A DNA stretch of 64,000 nt, taken from positions 372,001 to 436,000 of the forward strand of contig NZ_FNRJ01000001.1 of the NCBI RefSeq assembly GCF_900107855.1, written 5' to 3'. The notes below the pieces were generated by a model. The model made no database searches and had not been told where the DNA came from. It saw nothing but the letters and a program-made list of their open reading frames with translations. Within the stretch, counting starts at the first letter, position 1. Every line of letters starts with the position of its first letter. Below, piece by piece: positions 1 through 8,919 of the stretch. The translations under genes were made by a program, and so were the position numbers. This DNA is from Marinobacterium iners DSM 11526 (lineage in GTDB: Bacteria > Pseudomonadota > Gammaproteobacteria > Pseudomonadales > Balneatricaceae).

Positions 1-1401
1 CAGAACCTCTGCTCCCACCAGCGCACGGTCGATGATGTTTACCTTCGGCTGCAGGTAGAGTTCAAGCCCCAGACCGGTTTCATGCTGAATCGCCAGTCTC
101 AGCTGTTGCTCCAGCATCATCCGTTGACGCAATTCGTTACTCAGAGCTTCGTCGTAGAAACGATAACTGTCACGCCCGGCCTGCTTGGCCGCGATCAACG
201 CTGTCTGGGCGCAGGCCAGCAGAGTATCGGCATCATCTCCATCTTTGGGGAAAACCGCCAGCCCTGCCGAAGGACTCAAGCGAATCGTCTCACCTTCAAG
301 GTATAACGGCACCTGCAACTGGCTGATACACTCATTGGCATAACGCGCCATTCCGGTCAGGTCATGGGGGTCATTGATAATAGCCACCAGCTCATCGCCG
401 GTCAGACGAAAAAAACTGAGCCTGTCGCCCAAGTGTTGCTGCAGTCGTTCAGCCTGACGTTTGATCAGCTGGTCGCCGCCACGCATGCCAAAGCGATCAT
501 TGATCGGTGACAATTGACCAATGTCGATACACATCAAGGCAATCAAGGCTGAGTTCGTAGAGGGTTTTCGGTTTCGTTTCAGCAGCTGGGCAAGCGTCTG
601 CACCAATTTGTAGCGGTTACCCATCCCCGTGAGCGGATCGGTGAATGCCAGCTCCTCGATTTGCGCCTCTTTTGCACGCATTTCGGTAAGGTCATGGAAG
701 ATGGAAACAAAATTGGTTACGACGCCGTTATCATTTTTCAGTGCACTGACCGACATCCACTGTAGATAGACTTCACCACTCTTGCGCCGGTTCCAGACCT
801 CCCCCTGCCAACTGCCGTGGCGTCGCAGCGACGCGTTCATCGCATCATAGAAGGGCTGTTCGTGATGATTAGAGCGCAGCAATTTGGGTGTCTGCCCAAT
901 CACTTCCAATGCAGAATAACCGGTAATTTGGGTAAATGCCGGGTTAACCCGCTCGATCCGAGCGGCGGCATCCGTGACGATAATACCTTCGATGGTGCTG
1001 TCCAGAATGCGTTCCGCCATTGCTTCCTGGGTTTGAAAGGCACGTTTCAAGCGCTGATCCTGGCCTATACCGGTCAGGCCGGTTACCTGACCATGCTCAT
1101 CCAGATGAGGCAAAATGCGGAGGCTGACAGGCACTTCATGTCCCGCAAGGGTGCGGAAATTTACCACCCCGGCCCAGTAACCGCATTCCAGTACCTGCGG
1201 AAAAATTTCGCGGGACAGCTGCTGCCAGGTACTTTCGGTATGAAAGTCGCTGACGTGCAGCGGCTGCACACTCAGGTCATGTTCCTGACCGATTCCCAGC
1301 AGCTCACGGCCGGAGCGGTTTATAAACTCGATCCGGTAATGCTTGTCGACACTGGCAATAAAATCGCCGGTCAGATCCAGAAACTGCTGTTGTCTATCCA
1401 T
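1..1401 (-). CDS. PAS-PAS-GGDEF-EAL cyclic-di-GMP signalling protein (C-terminus cut off)
   Basis: My reading of the minus strand from the ATG at 1401 stays open to base 1, giving 467 residues. Two PAS-like segments come first (roughly residues 1-115 and 125-245), followed by a linker with the DPLTG motif that opens GGDEF domains. The diguanylate cyclase signature reads RLTGDEL instead of RxGGDEF, so cyclase activity may be reduced or lost. The last visible residues, LVGAEVL, are the start of an EAL phosphodiesterase domain, with EVL as the EAL motif; the rest lies outside the window. Such proteins make and/or degrade c-di-GMP in response to a signal sensed by PAS. No transmembrane segment is visible, so it is probably cytoplasmic. 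A small unknown gene lies 22 bases upstream, probably in the same transcript. Confidence 0.88.
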   Translation of the reverse strand, partial: MDRQQQFLDLTGDFIASVDKHYRIEFINRSGRELLGIGQEHDLSVQPLHVSDFHTESTWQQLSREIFPQVLECGYWAGVVNFRTLAGHEVPVSLRILPHLDEHGQVTGLTGIGQDQRLKRAFQTQEAMAERILDSTIEGIIVTDAAARIERVNPAFTQITGYSALEVIGQTPKLLRSNHHEQPFYDAMNASLRRHGSWQGEVWNRRKSGEVYLQWMSVSALKNDNGVVTNFVSIFHDLTEMRAKEAQIEELAFTDPLTGMGNRYKLVQTLAQLLKRNRKPSTNSALIALMCIDIGQLSPINDRFGMRGGDQLIKRQAERLQQHLGDRLSFFRLTGDELVAIINDPHDLTGMARYANECISQLQVPLYLEGETIRLSPSAGLAVFPKDGDDADTLLACAQTALIAAKQAGRDSYRFYDEALSNELRQRMMLEQQLRLAIQHETGLGLELYLQPKVNIIDRALVGAEVL

Positions 1402-1423
1402 CGCTCAATCCAGTTATATTCCG

Positions 1424-1732
1424 TCAAGCGCCACTGCTCTGCCAGAATTGTGCTGCAAGCGCGTTAAAGTCCGTTGCCACTCGCAATACGTGCCGTCCGA
1501 CCAGTCCATCACGCTGCGAGCGCAGCATTTTCATCACCAATTGTACCCAACCGATCCCATCATGGCGCCCGGTGCAGATATAGCGCGCCACGGGGTCACC
1601 AATTGCCACCTGTGCCTCGGCAGCAAGCTCTCGCCAGGGTTGCATGGTCCAGACGATCAACAGAGTAGAAAGAATATTAGCACTATCTGAAAACGTTTCT
1701 TCTTGTTGTGTAACCGGCATGTTGATCTTCAA
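1424..1732 (-). CDS. Small protein of unknown function upstream of the GGDEF-EAL gene
   Basis: An open frame of 102 codons on the minus strand ends 22 bases before the GGDEF-EAL gene. I favour the TTG at 1732, because an AGGAG lies 7 bases upstream of it. An ATG at 1720, four codons later, lacks a clear ribosome binding site, and an upstream ATG at 1780 is also possible. I do not recognise the family. The product has no signal peptide or membrane segment; it has a mixed alpha/beta look, with a motif around RYICTGRHDGIGW. Its position suggests co-transcription with the c-di-GMP protein, so it may be a partner or regulator, but that is inference. Confidence 0.5.
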   Translation of the reverse strand: MKINMPVTQQEETFSDSANILSTLLIVWTMQPWRELAAEAQVAIGDPVARYICTGRHDGIGWVQLVMKMLRSQRDGLVGRHVLRVATDFNALAAQFWQSSGA

Positions 1733-1945
1733 CTGAGATCTCCTGCCGGGCGTACAGTGACTCACTGAGAATGCAGCCATGAAAAGACACTACTTTAGTA
1801 TCAAAAGCGAAGCAATAACCCTTTAGGTTGTGTCAAATTGTTCAAAATACATTTTTAACTGGATCACCTGCCCTCACGATTGCCAACGGCTGCACACTCC
1901 TGGAGCCGAGTGCGTTTTATTGGTGCACAAATCAAGAGCACAACA

Positions 1946-1975
1946 TTGTCATATCCATGTAACACATTGTAAATA
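1946..1975 (+). promoter_or_regulatory. Candidate sigma-70 promoter for the TorF-like gene
   Basis: TTGTCA (1946-1951) and TAAATA (1970-1975) are separated by 18 bases, about 100 bases ahead of the outer-membrane protein gene. The whole 343-base gap between the divergent genes (1733-2075) is AT-richer than the flanks and holds no other gene that I can support; a promoter for the minus-strand unit should also lie here. Confidence 0.35.
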
Positions 1976-2075
1976 TTTGTATTTATCAACACTGGCACAG
2001 CTTTCGCTTTTACCGGATCAACAAGCGGCACTCAATGCCCGACTTGCTATTTCAAGAGACTGTAAGGGGAATATG

Positions 2076-2717
2076 ATGAAAAAGCTGACCAAATCTCTGA
2101 TCGCTGCCGGCCTGCTGACTGCATCCGCTGCTGCAAGCGCTGAACTGTCGGTCAACGTGGGCGCCATGAGCGACTACTGGTTCCGTGGCATTGATCAGAC
2201 CGCCAACAACGCCAGCCTGATGGCTGGCGCGGACTATGACTTCGGTAATGGTTTCTACGTCGGCACCTGGGGTGCTCAGCTGGACGATGCTGAAATCGAA
2301 TACGATCTCTACGGTGGCTACGCCGGTGAAATCGGCGACTTCACCTACGATGTAGGCTACGCTGGCTACTTCTACACTGTTGATGATGCATCCGATTACC
2401 ATGAACTCATCCTGGGCGGCGGTTACAAATTTCTGAGTGCCCAGTTTGTCCTTGGCCGTGAAAATGTTGACGGCGCAGGTGATGACGCCGACTACACCTT
2501 CTTCAGCCTGACAGGTGAATACGAAGGTGCCTACCTGACCTATGGTGTATTCGGTGAAGACTATGAAGGTGACTACGTCGAAGCCGGTTACGGTACAACT
2601 ATCCAGGGTCTGGACATGAGCCTGGCATTCATCAAACAGTTGGACACTGAACTCGACGGCGATGGCGAGAAAGACTCCGAATTCGTCTTCACCATCAGCA
2701 AGACCTTCGATCTCTGA
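2076..2717 (+). CDS. TorF-like outer-membrane beta-barrel protein (Gcw_chp family)
   Basis: The product has a clear Sec signal peptide, cut after about residue 22 (ASA/EL). The mature part is rich in Gly, Asp and Tyr, with alternating strands and a C-terminal phenylalanine followed by Asp-Leu. The segment VGAMSDYWFRGID near the start of the mature chain is typical of the TorF/Gcw_chp family of about 210-240 residues. These proteins are predicted outer-membrane barrels of undetermined role. ATG codons stand at 2073 and 2076. The AAGGGGA at 2064-2070 is better spaced for the second, so I chose it. A longer upstream frame has no coding character. A strong terminator follows the gene. Confidence 0.85.
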   Translation: MKKLTKSLIAAGLLTASAAASAELSVNVGAMSDYWFRGIDQTANNASLMAGADYDFGNGFYVGTWGAQLDDAEIEYDLYGGYAGEIGDFTYDVGYAGYFYTVDDASDYHELILGGGYKFLSAQFVLGRENVDGAGDDADYTFFSLTGEYEGAYLTYGVFGEDYEGDYVEAGYGTTIQGLDMSLAFIKQLDTELDGDGEKDSEFVFTISKTFDL

Positions 2718-2760
2718 TCAGACATCTCCTCTGCGTTACTGAACATACTAAGGTTGTCTT

Positions 2761-2785
2761 GGGGCCCTGCGGGGCCTCTTTTTTT
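2761..2785 (+). terminator. Rho-independent terminator after the TorF-like gene
   Basis: GGCCC and GGGCC (extended by two weaker pairs) form a GC-rich stem with a four-base loop, followed by seven Ts. It lies 43 bases after the stop codon. Confidence 0.8.
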
Positions 2786-2859
2786 CAACTGCCGTCGGGT
2801 TTCAGATCAGTACCCGCTTCCGTTATCATGCCCACCTGTATCACTGTTTTGGAGCCTCA

Positions 2860-3681
2860 ATGGCGACCTACGCAATTGGTGATCTGCAGGGCTGTTATAA
2901 CGAATTAATGCAGCTTCTAGAGCAGATCAACTTCAACGACCAGGATCAACTCTGGTTTGCAGGCGATCTGGTCAACCGTGGTCCCGGTTCACTGCAATGC
3001 CTGCGCTTTGTCAAAAGTTTGGGGGATCGCGCTGTCTGTGTACTGGGCAACCACGACCTGCACCTGCTGGCCCTGCACAATGGCAACGGAAAGAAAGCAA
3101 ACTCCACACTGGAACCGATTCTGACCGCACCCGACCGGGATGAGCTGATGCACTGGCTGCAGCATCGCCCCCTGCTGCATGATGACAAGTCGCTGGGCTA
3201 CGTCATGACCCACGCCGGCATTCCTCATATCTGGAGTCTGAAAACTGCCCGCAATCTGGCTGCCGAGCTTGAAGCTGTGCTCCAAAGCGACAGGGCCGAA
3301 CGTTTTTTTGCCAATATGTACGGCAACCAGCCTGATCTTTGGCAGGACGACCTCAAGGGACCCGCGCGTTTGCGCTGTATCACCAATTATTTGACCCGAA
3401 TGCGCTTCATCACGACCGAAGGGCGGCTGGAATTCAGTGCCAGCGGCCGCCCTGAAGAGGCGCCCAACGGTTTTCGCCCCTGGTTTGAACTGCCGCCGGC
3501 CAAACCACTCAAACGCATACAACTGTACGGCCACTGGGCTGCACTGGGGCATCATCGCAATGAGCGCAGCATCTCGCTCGATACCGGCTGCGTATGGGGT
3601 AACGCCCTAAGCGCACTGCGCCTGGATGATGGCCAGCTGTTCAGCCAACCCTGCACTGACCACCCAACACCCGGAGACTGA
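2860..3681 (+). CDS. apaH: Symmetrical diadenosine tetraphosphatase ApaH
   Basis: ApaH hydrolyses Ap4A to two ADP and acts on related dinucleoside polyphosphates and Np4-capped RNA ends in the cytoplasm. The 273 residues match the family length. The metallophosphatase motifs stand in order: GDLQGCYNEL near the N-terminus, GDLVNRGPGSL around residue 36, LGNHDLHLLAL around residue 62, and THAGIPHIW with a late GHWAALG histidine. The ATG follows a GGAG at good spacing. glpE starts 3 bases downstream and cca overlaps glpE, so the three probably form one transcript. Confidence 0.97.
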   Translation: MATYAIGDLQGCYNELMQLLEQINFNDQDQLWFAGDLVNRGPGSLQCLRFVKSLGDRAVCVLGNHDLHLLALHNGNGKKANSTLEPILTAPDRDELMHWLQHRPLLHDDKSLGYVMTHAGIPHIWSLKTARNLAAELEAVLQSDRAERFFANMYGNQPDLWQDDLKGPARLRCITNYLTRMRFITTEGRLEFSASGRPEEAPNGFRPWFELPPAKPLKRIQLYGHWAALGHHRNERSISLDTGCVWGNALSALRLDDGQLFSQPCTDHPTPGD

Positions 3682-3684
3682 CAC

Positions 3685-4002
3685 GTGAGTGAGTACCGCT
3701 GTATCAACATCACCGAAGCCTGTGACCTGATCGACCAGGGTGCACAGGTAGTCGATATCCGCGATGAAACCAGCTTCAACAAGCTTCACATCCGCGATGC
3801 AACCAACCTCAGCAACCACAACCTGCCGGAGTACCTTGCACAGGCAGACTTTGACCAGCCCTTGATTGTCTGCTGCTACCACGGCATCAGCAGTCAGTCG
3901 GCAGCCGCCTATCTGGCACATCAAGGTTTTGAACAGGTCTGTAGCCTGGACGGTGGTTTTGAAGCCTGGCGCGCACAGTGCCCGGACCGTTGCAGCCGCT
4001 GA
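3685..4002 (+). CDS. glpE: Thiosulfate sulfurtransferase GlpE (single-domain rhodanese)
   Basis: This 105-residue protein is a single rhodanese domain, the usual size for GlpE. It moves sulfane sulfur from thiosulfate to cyanide or other thiophilic acceptors. The active-site loop reads CYHGISS, with the catalytic cysteine at about residue 64; this matches the CYHG loop of E. coli GlpE. The start is GTG at 3685, with GGAG 8 bases upstream. The stop codon overlaps the start of cca (TGATG). No glp genes are nearby; the apaH-glpE pairing is seen in other gammaproteobacteria. Confidence 0.92.
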   Translation: MSEYRCINITEACDLIDQGAQVVDIRDETSFNKLHIRDATNLSNHNLPEYLAQADFDQPLIVCCYHGISSQSAAAYLAHQGFEQVCSLDGGFEAWRAQCPDRCSR

Positions 4003-5123
4003 TGCAGATCTATTTGGTCGGCGGCGCAGTCAGGGATCGACTGTTGGGGCTTGAGATCAAGGACAGAGACTGGGTGGTGGTCGGTGCCACCCCTGACGAG
4101 ATGCTGGGTCGGGGTTTTAAACCGGTCGGACGTGATTTTCCTGTGTTTTTGCATCCGGATACCGGTGAGGAATACGCTCTGGCCCGTACCGAACGCAAAA
4201 GCGGCAAGGGGTATACCGGCTTCCAGTTCCATACCAGCCCGGATGTTACACTCGAAGAAGACCTGCGCCGCCGCGACCTGACCGTCAACGCCATCGCAGA
4301 AGCGGAAGACGGCACGCTGCACGACCCCTGGCACGGTCAGGATGACATCAAGACGCGGATGCTGCGCCACGTATCACCGGCCTTCAGCGAAGACCCGCTG
4401 CGAGTACTGCGAGTGGCGCGCTTCTATGCCCGCTTCGCCGATCTTGGCTTTCAGGTTGCTGACGAAACGCTGGCACTGATGCGCGAACTCAGCGCCGGGG
4501 ATGAGCTTGCCCACCTGACGCCAGAGCGTGTCTGGCAAGAGACAGAGCGCGCGCTGACCACTTCCAGTCCAGCGCATTACTTCGCCCTGCTGCAAAAAAC
4601 GGGGGCGCTGGGCAGCCTCTTTCCCCAACTGGAAGGGCTGGACACAAATCGATTGGCTCAGTGTCTGTCTGGCATTGCCGATACCGACGCACGACCAGCC
4701 ATGGCGCTGGCTCTGCTGCTGTATCAGGCCACCGAGTCGATACTGCCAGAACAGGCCTGCGACATTATCGGCAATTTTTGCAGCCAGCACCGCGTACCCA
4801 ACCGGATGCGCGACCTGGCATTGAAACTGCGCCAGGGTGTAAACGGTCTGTATCAGTTTGACCGGCTTGACGGCAACGCACGGCTACAGCTGCTGAAACA
4901 ACTAGACCTGATCAGGCGCCCGGCTCTCATGCCTACGCTTCTACAGCTGGTCCGTCATATCCACGTCATACCGGTAACGCGGGAAGCCGCTCTGCAACGA
5001 CTGCTGATGCAGTTGTCTGAAGTGGATACCCGCACGCTGATTGAGCAGGGCTTCAGCGGCAAGGCTTTGGGAGAGGAGCTGGCCCGACAGCAGGCCGAAA
5101 TCTGCGCCCGGTACAAGGAGTAA
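4002..5123 (+). CDS. cca: CCA-adding tRNA nucleotidyltransferase without a recognisable HD motif
   Basis: The enzyme adds or repairs the 3' CCA end of tRNAs. The N-terminal half closely follows E. coli Cca: VGGAVRD at residues 6-12, catalytic D21 and D23 in KDRDW, the RRDLTVNA segment and [14 protein letters not shown] used the ATG at 4002, which overlaps the glpE stop and starts directly with the family's usual MQIYLVGG; a GTG 24 bases upstream is possible. The protein has 373 residues, against about 412 in E. coli. The segment where gammaproteobacterial enzymes carry the HDLGK phosphohydrolase motif reads [13 protein letters not shown], so the C-terminal HD activities (2'-phosphatase, 2',3'-cyclic phosphodiesterase) are probably absent. 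Confidence 0.95.
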   Translation: MQIYLVGGAVRDRLLGLEIKDRDWVVVGATPDEMLGRGFKPVGRDFPVFLHPDTGEEYALARTERKSGKGYTGFQFHTSPDVTLEEDLRRRDLTVNAIAEAEDGTLHDPWHGQDDIKTRMLRHVSPAFSEDPLRVLRVARFYARFADLGFQVADETLALMRELSAGDELAHLTPERVWQETERALTTSSPAHYFALLQKTGALGSLFPQLEGLDTNRLAQCLSGIADTDARPAMALALLLYQATESILPEQACDIIGNFCSQHRVPNRMRDLALKLRQGVNGLYQFDRLDGNARLQLLKQLDLIRRPALMPTLLQLVRHIHVIPVTREAALQRLLMQLSEVDTRTLIEQGFSGKALGEELARQQAEICARYKE

Positions 5124-5129
5124 AATGCC

Positions 5130-5867
5130 ATGAGCACACGTCCGCTGGCACTGGTCACCGGTGCCGCACTCAGGATCGGCGCAACCATCTGTGAACGTCT
5201 GCATGATGCAGGCTACGATCTGTTACTGCACTACCGCCATTCGGCCGAAGCTGCTACTGCACTGTCCGAACAGCTCAATCAACGCCGCGGCGACAGCTGT
5301 CGACTATTGCAGTGCGACCTGGCCAATCTCGATGAGCTGCAGGGAATGATCGACACACTCGGCACAGAGACCCGTTTGGATCTGCTGGTCAACAATGCCT
5401 CCAGCTTTTACCCCACCCCGGTGGATCAGGCGACCCAGGACGACTGGGATCAGCTGATCAACAGCAACCTGCGTGCTCCCTTCTTCCTGAGCACTGCGCT
5501 GGCCCCGCAGCTGAAACACAACAGTGGCTGTATCATTAATCTGGTGGATATACATGCCGAGCGCGGCTTGAATGGTTACCCCATCTACTCCATCGCCAAG
5601 GCCGGTCTGAAAATGATGACTCATTCCATGGCAAAGGAGCTGGCCCCTAACGTGCGAGTCAACGGTATCGCTCCAGGGCCCATTCTGTGGCCTGAAGCTG
5701 AAGCGGCATTGAGTGAGGCGGCACGGGAGCAGGTACTCGCCAAAACACTGTTGCGCCGCACCGGTTCACCCGAAGACATCGCTCAGGCCGTGCTCTACCT
5801 CGCTCAGGCCGATTATGTTACCGGACAGGTATTGGCAGTGGACGGCGGGCGCTCACTCTACAGCTGA
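5130..5867 (+). CDS. Pteridine reductase (SDR family, FolM-like)
   Basis: This is a short-chain dehydrogenase of 245 residues. The cofactor motif TGAALRIG has the arginine (TGxxxRxG) that marks NADPH-dependent pteridine reductases such as PTR1 and FolM rather than ordinary SDRs. NNASSF and the catalytic YSIAK (Tyr and Lys) follow, then APGPILWPE. It probably reduces dihydropterins or dihydromonapterin. Its position beside folK and folB, which are convergent to it, supports a pterin/folate role. The last 15 bases overlap the 3' end of folK on the other strand. I leave the symbol empty because FolM and other pteridine reductases cannot be separated by eye. Confidence 0.88.
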   Translation: MSTRPLALVTGAALRIGATICERLHDAGYDLLLHYRHSAEAATALSEQLNQRRGDSCRLLQCDLANLDELQGMIDTLGTETRLDLLVNNASSFYPTPVDQATQDDWDQLINSNLRAPFFLSTALAPQLKHNSGCIINLVDIHAERGLNGYPIYSIAKAGLKMMTHSMAKELAPNVRVNGIAPGPILWPEAEAALSEAAREQVLAKTLLRRTGSPEDIAQAVLYLAQADYVTGQVLAVDGGRSLYS

Positions 5868-6377
5868 ACCTGTCCGCGAAATGGCTCGCCCGTGCCAGCT
5901 GAAATTGATCGGCCACAACTTCTGCTCCCGATCATAGGCCTGCCAGAGTTCAGCATAGGGACGCTGGAGCACCGGGTGCAGGTCATCCGGTGCAATTTCG
6001 GCCAATGGCAGCAGCACAAAGGCGTTATTGAGAATTTCGTCACGCGGCAGCTGCACCCCGGCCACCGGCTCAGTCAATTCATCGTAGGTTAGGATATCAA
6101 TATCGAGCGTACGGCCACTGAAGCGGGGACCACTGCGCTCACGGCCATTATCATCTTCAATCCGCTTGAGGCTGGCCGAGAGCGCGGCCACATCCAGATC
6201 GGTTCCAATCCCGACCACCAGGTTATAGAAGTTATCGCCCTTGAAACCTACCGCTTCACTTTCATACACCGACGAAATCTGCAAATGTCCAAACAGGCGG
6301 CTCAGTGCATCAAGCGCAGCGCGAATATAGTGCTCACGCTCGATATTGCTGCCCAGACTGAGGTAAACCCGGTGCAT
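5853..6377 (-). CDS. folK: 6-hydroxymethyl-7,8-dihydropterin pyrophosphokinase FolK
   Basis: FolK transfers pyrophosphate from ATP to 6-hydroxymethyl-7,8-dihydropterin in folate synthesis. The 174-residue product starts with YLSLGSNI and has the family signature around SGPRFSGRTLDIDIL, with the two metal-binding aspartates. LPRDEILNNAFVLLPLAEI is also typical. Its ATG overlaps the folB stop (TGATG), so folB-folK is one translationally coupled unit. The last residues, after about 160, are longer than in many FolK proteins and run into the end of the convergent pteridine reductase gene. Confidence 0.96.
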   Translation of the reverse strand: MHRVYLSLGSNIEREHYIRAALDALSRLFGHLQISSVYESEAVGFKGDNFYNLVVGIGTDLDVAALSASLKRIEDDNGRERSGPRFSGRTLDIDILTYDELTEPVAGVQLPRDEILNNAFVLLPLAEIAPDDLHPVLQRPYAELWQAYDREQKLWPINFSWHGRAISRTGSAVE

Positions 6378-6733
6378 CAGCCCCGCTCTCCTCGCTCGAT
6401 GATCACCCCCACATCACGTGCACCACGTACGGCGCCGGGCTTGCTCAAGCGCAGCCGCAGCCAGGGTACGTTAAACTCTTCCTGCACAATCTGAGCGATC
6501 TCTTCGGCCATGGTCTCGACCAGCAGGAATTCACTCTGGCCAATAAACGCAATCAGCCGCTTGGCTACAGTTTTGTAGTTGAGAGTGCTGTCGATATCTT
6601 CAGTGGCGGCAGCTGCACGAATATCCGTCCCCATCTCCAGATCGAGACTCACGGTCTGGCGCACTTCACGCTCCCAGTCGTAAATACCGATAACGGTTTC
6701 AACCTGCAGTTCTCGAATGTAGACGATATCCAT
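6377..6733 (-). CDS. folB: Dihydroneopterin aldolase FolB
   Basis: FolB cleaves 7,8-dihydroneopterin to 6-hydroxymethyl-7,8-dihydropterin and glycolaldehyde, supplying the substrate of FolK encoded directly downstream. The protein has 118 residues, as usual. IRELQVETVIGIYDWER at the start and LSKPGAVRGARDVGV near the end hold the conserved glutamate/tyrosine region and the catalytic lysine. I chose the ATG at 6733, which gives the normal MDIVYI start; an upstream frame of ten codons is possible but has no support. Confidence 0.96.
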   Translation of the reverse strand: MDIVYIRELQVETVIGIYDWEREVRQTVSLDLEMGTDIRAAAATEDIDSTLNYKTVAKRLIAFIGQSEFLLVETMAEEIAQIVQEEFNVPWLRLRLSKPGAVRGARDVGVIIERGERG

Positions 6734-6877
6734 CTGTACTCCCGTCGGTACGGCGCATGTCAAAGTTGCATTGTAGCTGACACCCGCCTTGTATATGCTT
6801 GATTTGAGGCAGTTGTTAATTTACCACGCTGGCAGACGCTCCGCGAAGTGTCGATGCTGGCCCGTCTGGAATCCTGC

Positions 6878-7450
6878 ATGTTTGAATTCTGGCTGCTGTT
6901 GTGCGCCTATCTGCTCGGCTCTTTTTCAAGTGCTGTGCTGGTTTGTCGTGCAATGGGTCTGCCAGACCCTCGTCAGAGTGGCTCCGGGAACCCCGGCGCC
7001 ACCAACGTGCTTCGGACAGGTGGCCGAGAAGCCGCCATCCTGACGCTGGCAGGCGATCTCGGCAAGGGCTCACTGGCCGTGCTGCTAGCTCTGCTGTCCG
7101 GTGCCTCACTGCAGCTACAGGGCTGGTGTTTGCTGGCTGCGGTCTGCGGCCATCTGTTTCCGTTTTTCAGCAGCCTGCGCGGCGGCAAGGGTGTCGCCAC
7201 TACGCTTGGCGCCATGCTGGTACTGCACTGGCCCCTGGCACTGATTCAGCTGGCGTGCTGGGGGATCCTTTTTGGACTGAGCCGCATTTCGTCACTGGCA
7301 TCCATCGCCACCGCTCTGCTGACACCCCTGTTCTGCCTGTTGCTGTTGCCCGAGCTGATCTGGTCAATCAGTATCACCTGCCTGCTGTTGCTGCTGCGCC
7401 ACAGCAGCAACCTCCGCAAGCTGATAAGCGGTCGAGAACACCGCTTTTAG
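6878..7450 (+). CDS. plsY: Acyl-phosphate:glycerol-3-phosphate acyltransferase PlsY
   Basis: PlsY makes lysophosphatidic acid from acyl-phosphate and glycerol 3-phosphate in the inner membrane, the first step of phospholipid synthesis. The 190 residues form about five hydrophobic segments. Three conserved blocks are visible: the [14 protein letters not shown] segment, [12 protein letters not shown], and the GH...[12 protein letters not shown] region. The ATG at 6878 has a GGA 8 bases upstream and gives the common family start; an in-frame GTG at 6848 and ATG at 6854 would add 10 or 8 residues. The 3' end overlaps convergent tsaD by 4 bases. Confidence 0.93.
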   Translation: MFEFWLLLCAYLLGSFSSAVLVCRAMGLPDPRQSGSGNPGATNVLRTGGREAAILTLAGDLGKGSLAVLLALLSGASLQLQGWCLLAAVCGHLFPFFSSLRGGKGVATTLGAMLVLHWPLALIQLACWGILFGLSRISSLASIATALLTPLFCLLLLPELIWSISITCLLLLLRHSSNLRKLISGREHRF

Positions 7451-8475
7451 ATCTCATCCAGCGTATCCAGTGGCCAACGCGGTCGGCATTGGATAGTCAG
7501 ATCAGCCTGCTGTCCTGCCAACAGCCGCTGACAACCGGCATATGCAATCATCGCACCATTATCGGTACAGAATTCGGGGCGAGCGTAAAACAGCTCTGCA
7601 CGTTCCTTTTGCACCATGGCACCCAGTTTTTCACGCAGATGCCGGTTGGCACTGACCCCACCGGCAATAACCAACTGTTTCAAACCCGTTTGCTGCAGGG
7701 CACGCTTGCACTTGATCGCCAACGTATCCACCACCGCATCCTCAAACGCACAGGCGATATCCGCCAATGTCTGCGGATCGATCCGCCCCTGCTCATCCCG
7801 TGCGGCGTTGGCCGTATTCAGGGTAAAGGTCTTCAGTCCCGAAAAACTGAACTCCAGCCCGGGGCGGTCGGTCATGGGCCGCGGAAAACGGTAGCGACTG
7901 CGATCCCCCTGCTGTGCCAGTTTGGCGATCAAGGGGCCGCCCGGGTAATCAAGACCCAACATCTTGGCTGCCTTGTCGAACGCTTCACCAGCGGCATCAT
8001 CCAAGGACTCACCCAGCAGTTCGTAACGACCGATACCATCCACACGTACCAGCTGTGTGTGACCACCCGACACCAGCAGTGCCACAAAGGGGAAGGCCGG
8101 AGGCTGTTCTTCCAGCATCGGCGCCAACAGATGGCCTTCCATATGATGCACCCCAATCGCAGGTACTCCCAGCCCAAGCGCCAGCGCACGGCCGGTTGAA
8201 GCGCCCACCATCAGCGCACCGATCAGCCCTGGGCCAGAGGTGTAGGCTACGCCGTCCAGATCTGCCAGCGTCAAATCCGCCTTCGCCATCACTTCGCGGA
8301 TCAGCGGCAGAAGTTTGCGCACATGGTCACGAGACGCCAGCTCAGGTACAACGCCACCATATTCGGCGTGCATTTTGACCTGGCTGTACAGTGCATCCGA
8401 CAGCAATCCCTGTTTACTGTCGTACACCGCCACACCGGTTTCATCACAGGATGTCTCAATTCCCAGCACTCGCAT
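7447..8475 (-). CDS. tsaD: tRNA N6-threonylcarbamoyladenosine transferase TsaD
   Basis: TsaD, with TsaB and TsaE, transfers the threonylcarbamoyl group to A37 of ANN-decoding tRNAs. The 342-residue protein has the family length. It starts [19 protein letters not shown] and carries the metal-binding HHMEGH motif (His111, His115), VSGGHTQL and the [11 protein letters not shown] segment. It is encoded divergently from rpsU, the usual gammaproteobacterial arrangement. The gap between them (8476-8658) holds the rpsU promoter. Confidence 0.98.
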   Translation of the reverse strand: MRVLGIETSCDETGVAVYDSKQGLLSDALYSQVKMHAEYGGVVPELASRDHVRKLLPLIREVMAKADLTLADLDGVAYTSGPGLIGALMVGASTGRALALGLGVPAIGVHHMEGHLLAPMLEEQPPAFPFVALLVSGGHTQLVRVDGIGRYELLGESLDDAAGEAFDKAAKMLGLDYPGGPLIAKLAQQGDRSRYRFPRPMTDRPGLEFSFSGLKTFTLNTANAARDEQGRIDPQTLADIACAFEDAVVDTLAIKCKRALQQTGLKQLVIAGGVSANRHLREKLGAMVQKERAELFYARPEFCTDNGAMIAYAGCQRLLAGQQADLTIQCRPRWPLDTLDEI

Positions 8476-8552
8476 AACAGCCTCTTCGACAACGCAGTTG
8501 CAATATAGACGGCATTATCCTTCAGATAGAGGCAAAATTCACGGGTCTTTGC

Positions 8553-8581
8553 TTTACACCACAGCCCGGGCTTAATAAAAT
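8553..8581 (+). promoter_or_regulatory. Sigma-70 promoter of the rpsU-yqeY-dnaG operon
   Basis: TTTACA (8553-8558) and TAAAAT (8576-8581) are 17 bases apart, followed by a GC-containing discriminator. This would start transcription about 70 bases upstream of the rpsU ATG. Position and spacing fit the known arrangement of the macromolecular-synthesis operon. Confidence 0.65.
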
Positions 8582-8658
8582 ATGCGGCCTTCTTGCCATG
8601 GATCCCTGATCCGGGCGGGGAGAAAATCCAATTTCCTTACAGATTCAGGAGACTCTGA

Positions 8659-8874
8659 ATGCCTCAGGTTAAAGTAAAAGACAACGAGCCGTTTGACGTT
8701 GCTCTGCGTCGTTTCAAGCGTTCTTGCGAAAAAGCCGGCATCCTGGCTGAAGTACGTCGTCGTGAATGCTATGAAAAGCCCACTTCCGTTCGCAAGCGTA
8801 AAGCTGCTGCTGCCGTTAAGCGTCACGCCAAGAAGCTGCAGCGCGAAACTTCACGCCGCGTACGTCTGTACTGA
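8659..8874 (+). CDS. rpsU: 30S ribosomal protein S21
   Basis: The 71-residue basic protein reads [20 protein letters not shown] at its N-terminus and ends in a lysine/arginine-rich tail, as in S21 throughout gammaproteobacteria. It helps the 30S subunit bind mRNA during initiation. An AGGAG lies 7 bases upstream of the ATG. It is the first gene of the rpsU-yqeY-dnaG-rpoD group. Confidence 0.98.
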   Translation: MPQVKVKDNEPFDVALRRFKRSCEKAGILAEVRRRECYEKPTSVRKRKAAAAVKRHAKKLQRETSRRVRLY

Positions 8875-8919
8875 TTTGACGTTTTAGCATCTGAACTCAC
8901 TGCCACCGGAGCCTCTTGA

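Noticed and set aside
6901-8199. A 432-codon open frame on the plus strand crossing plsY and tsaD
   Set aside because: It overlaps two well-supported genes in other frames and its product resembles no protein; it is a shadow caused by high GC codon bias.
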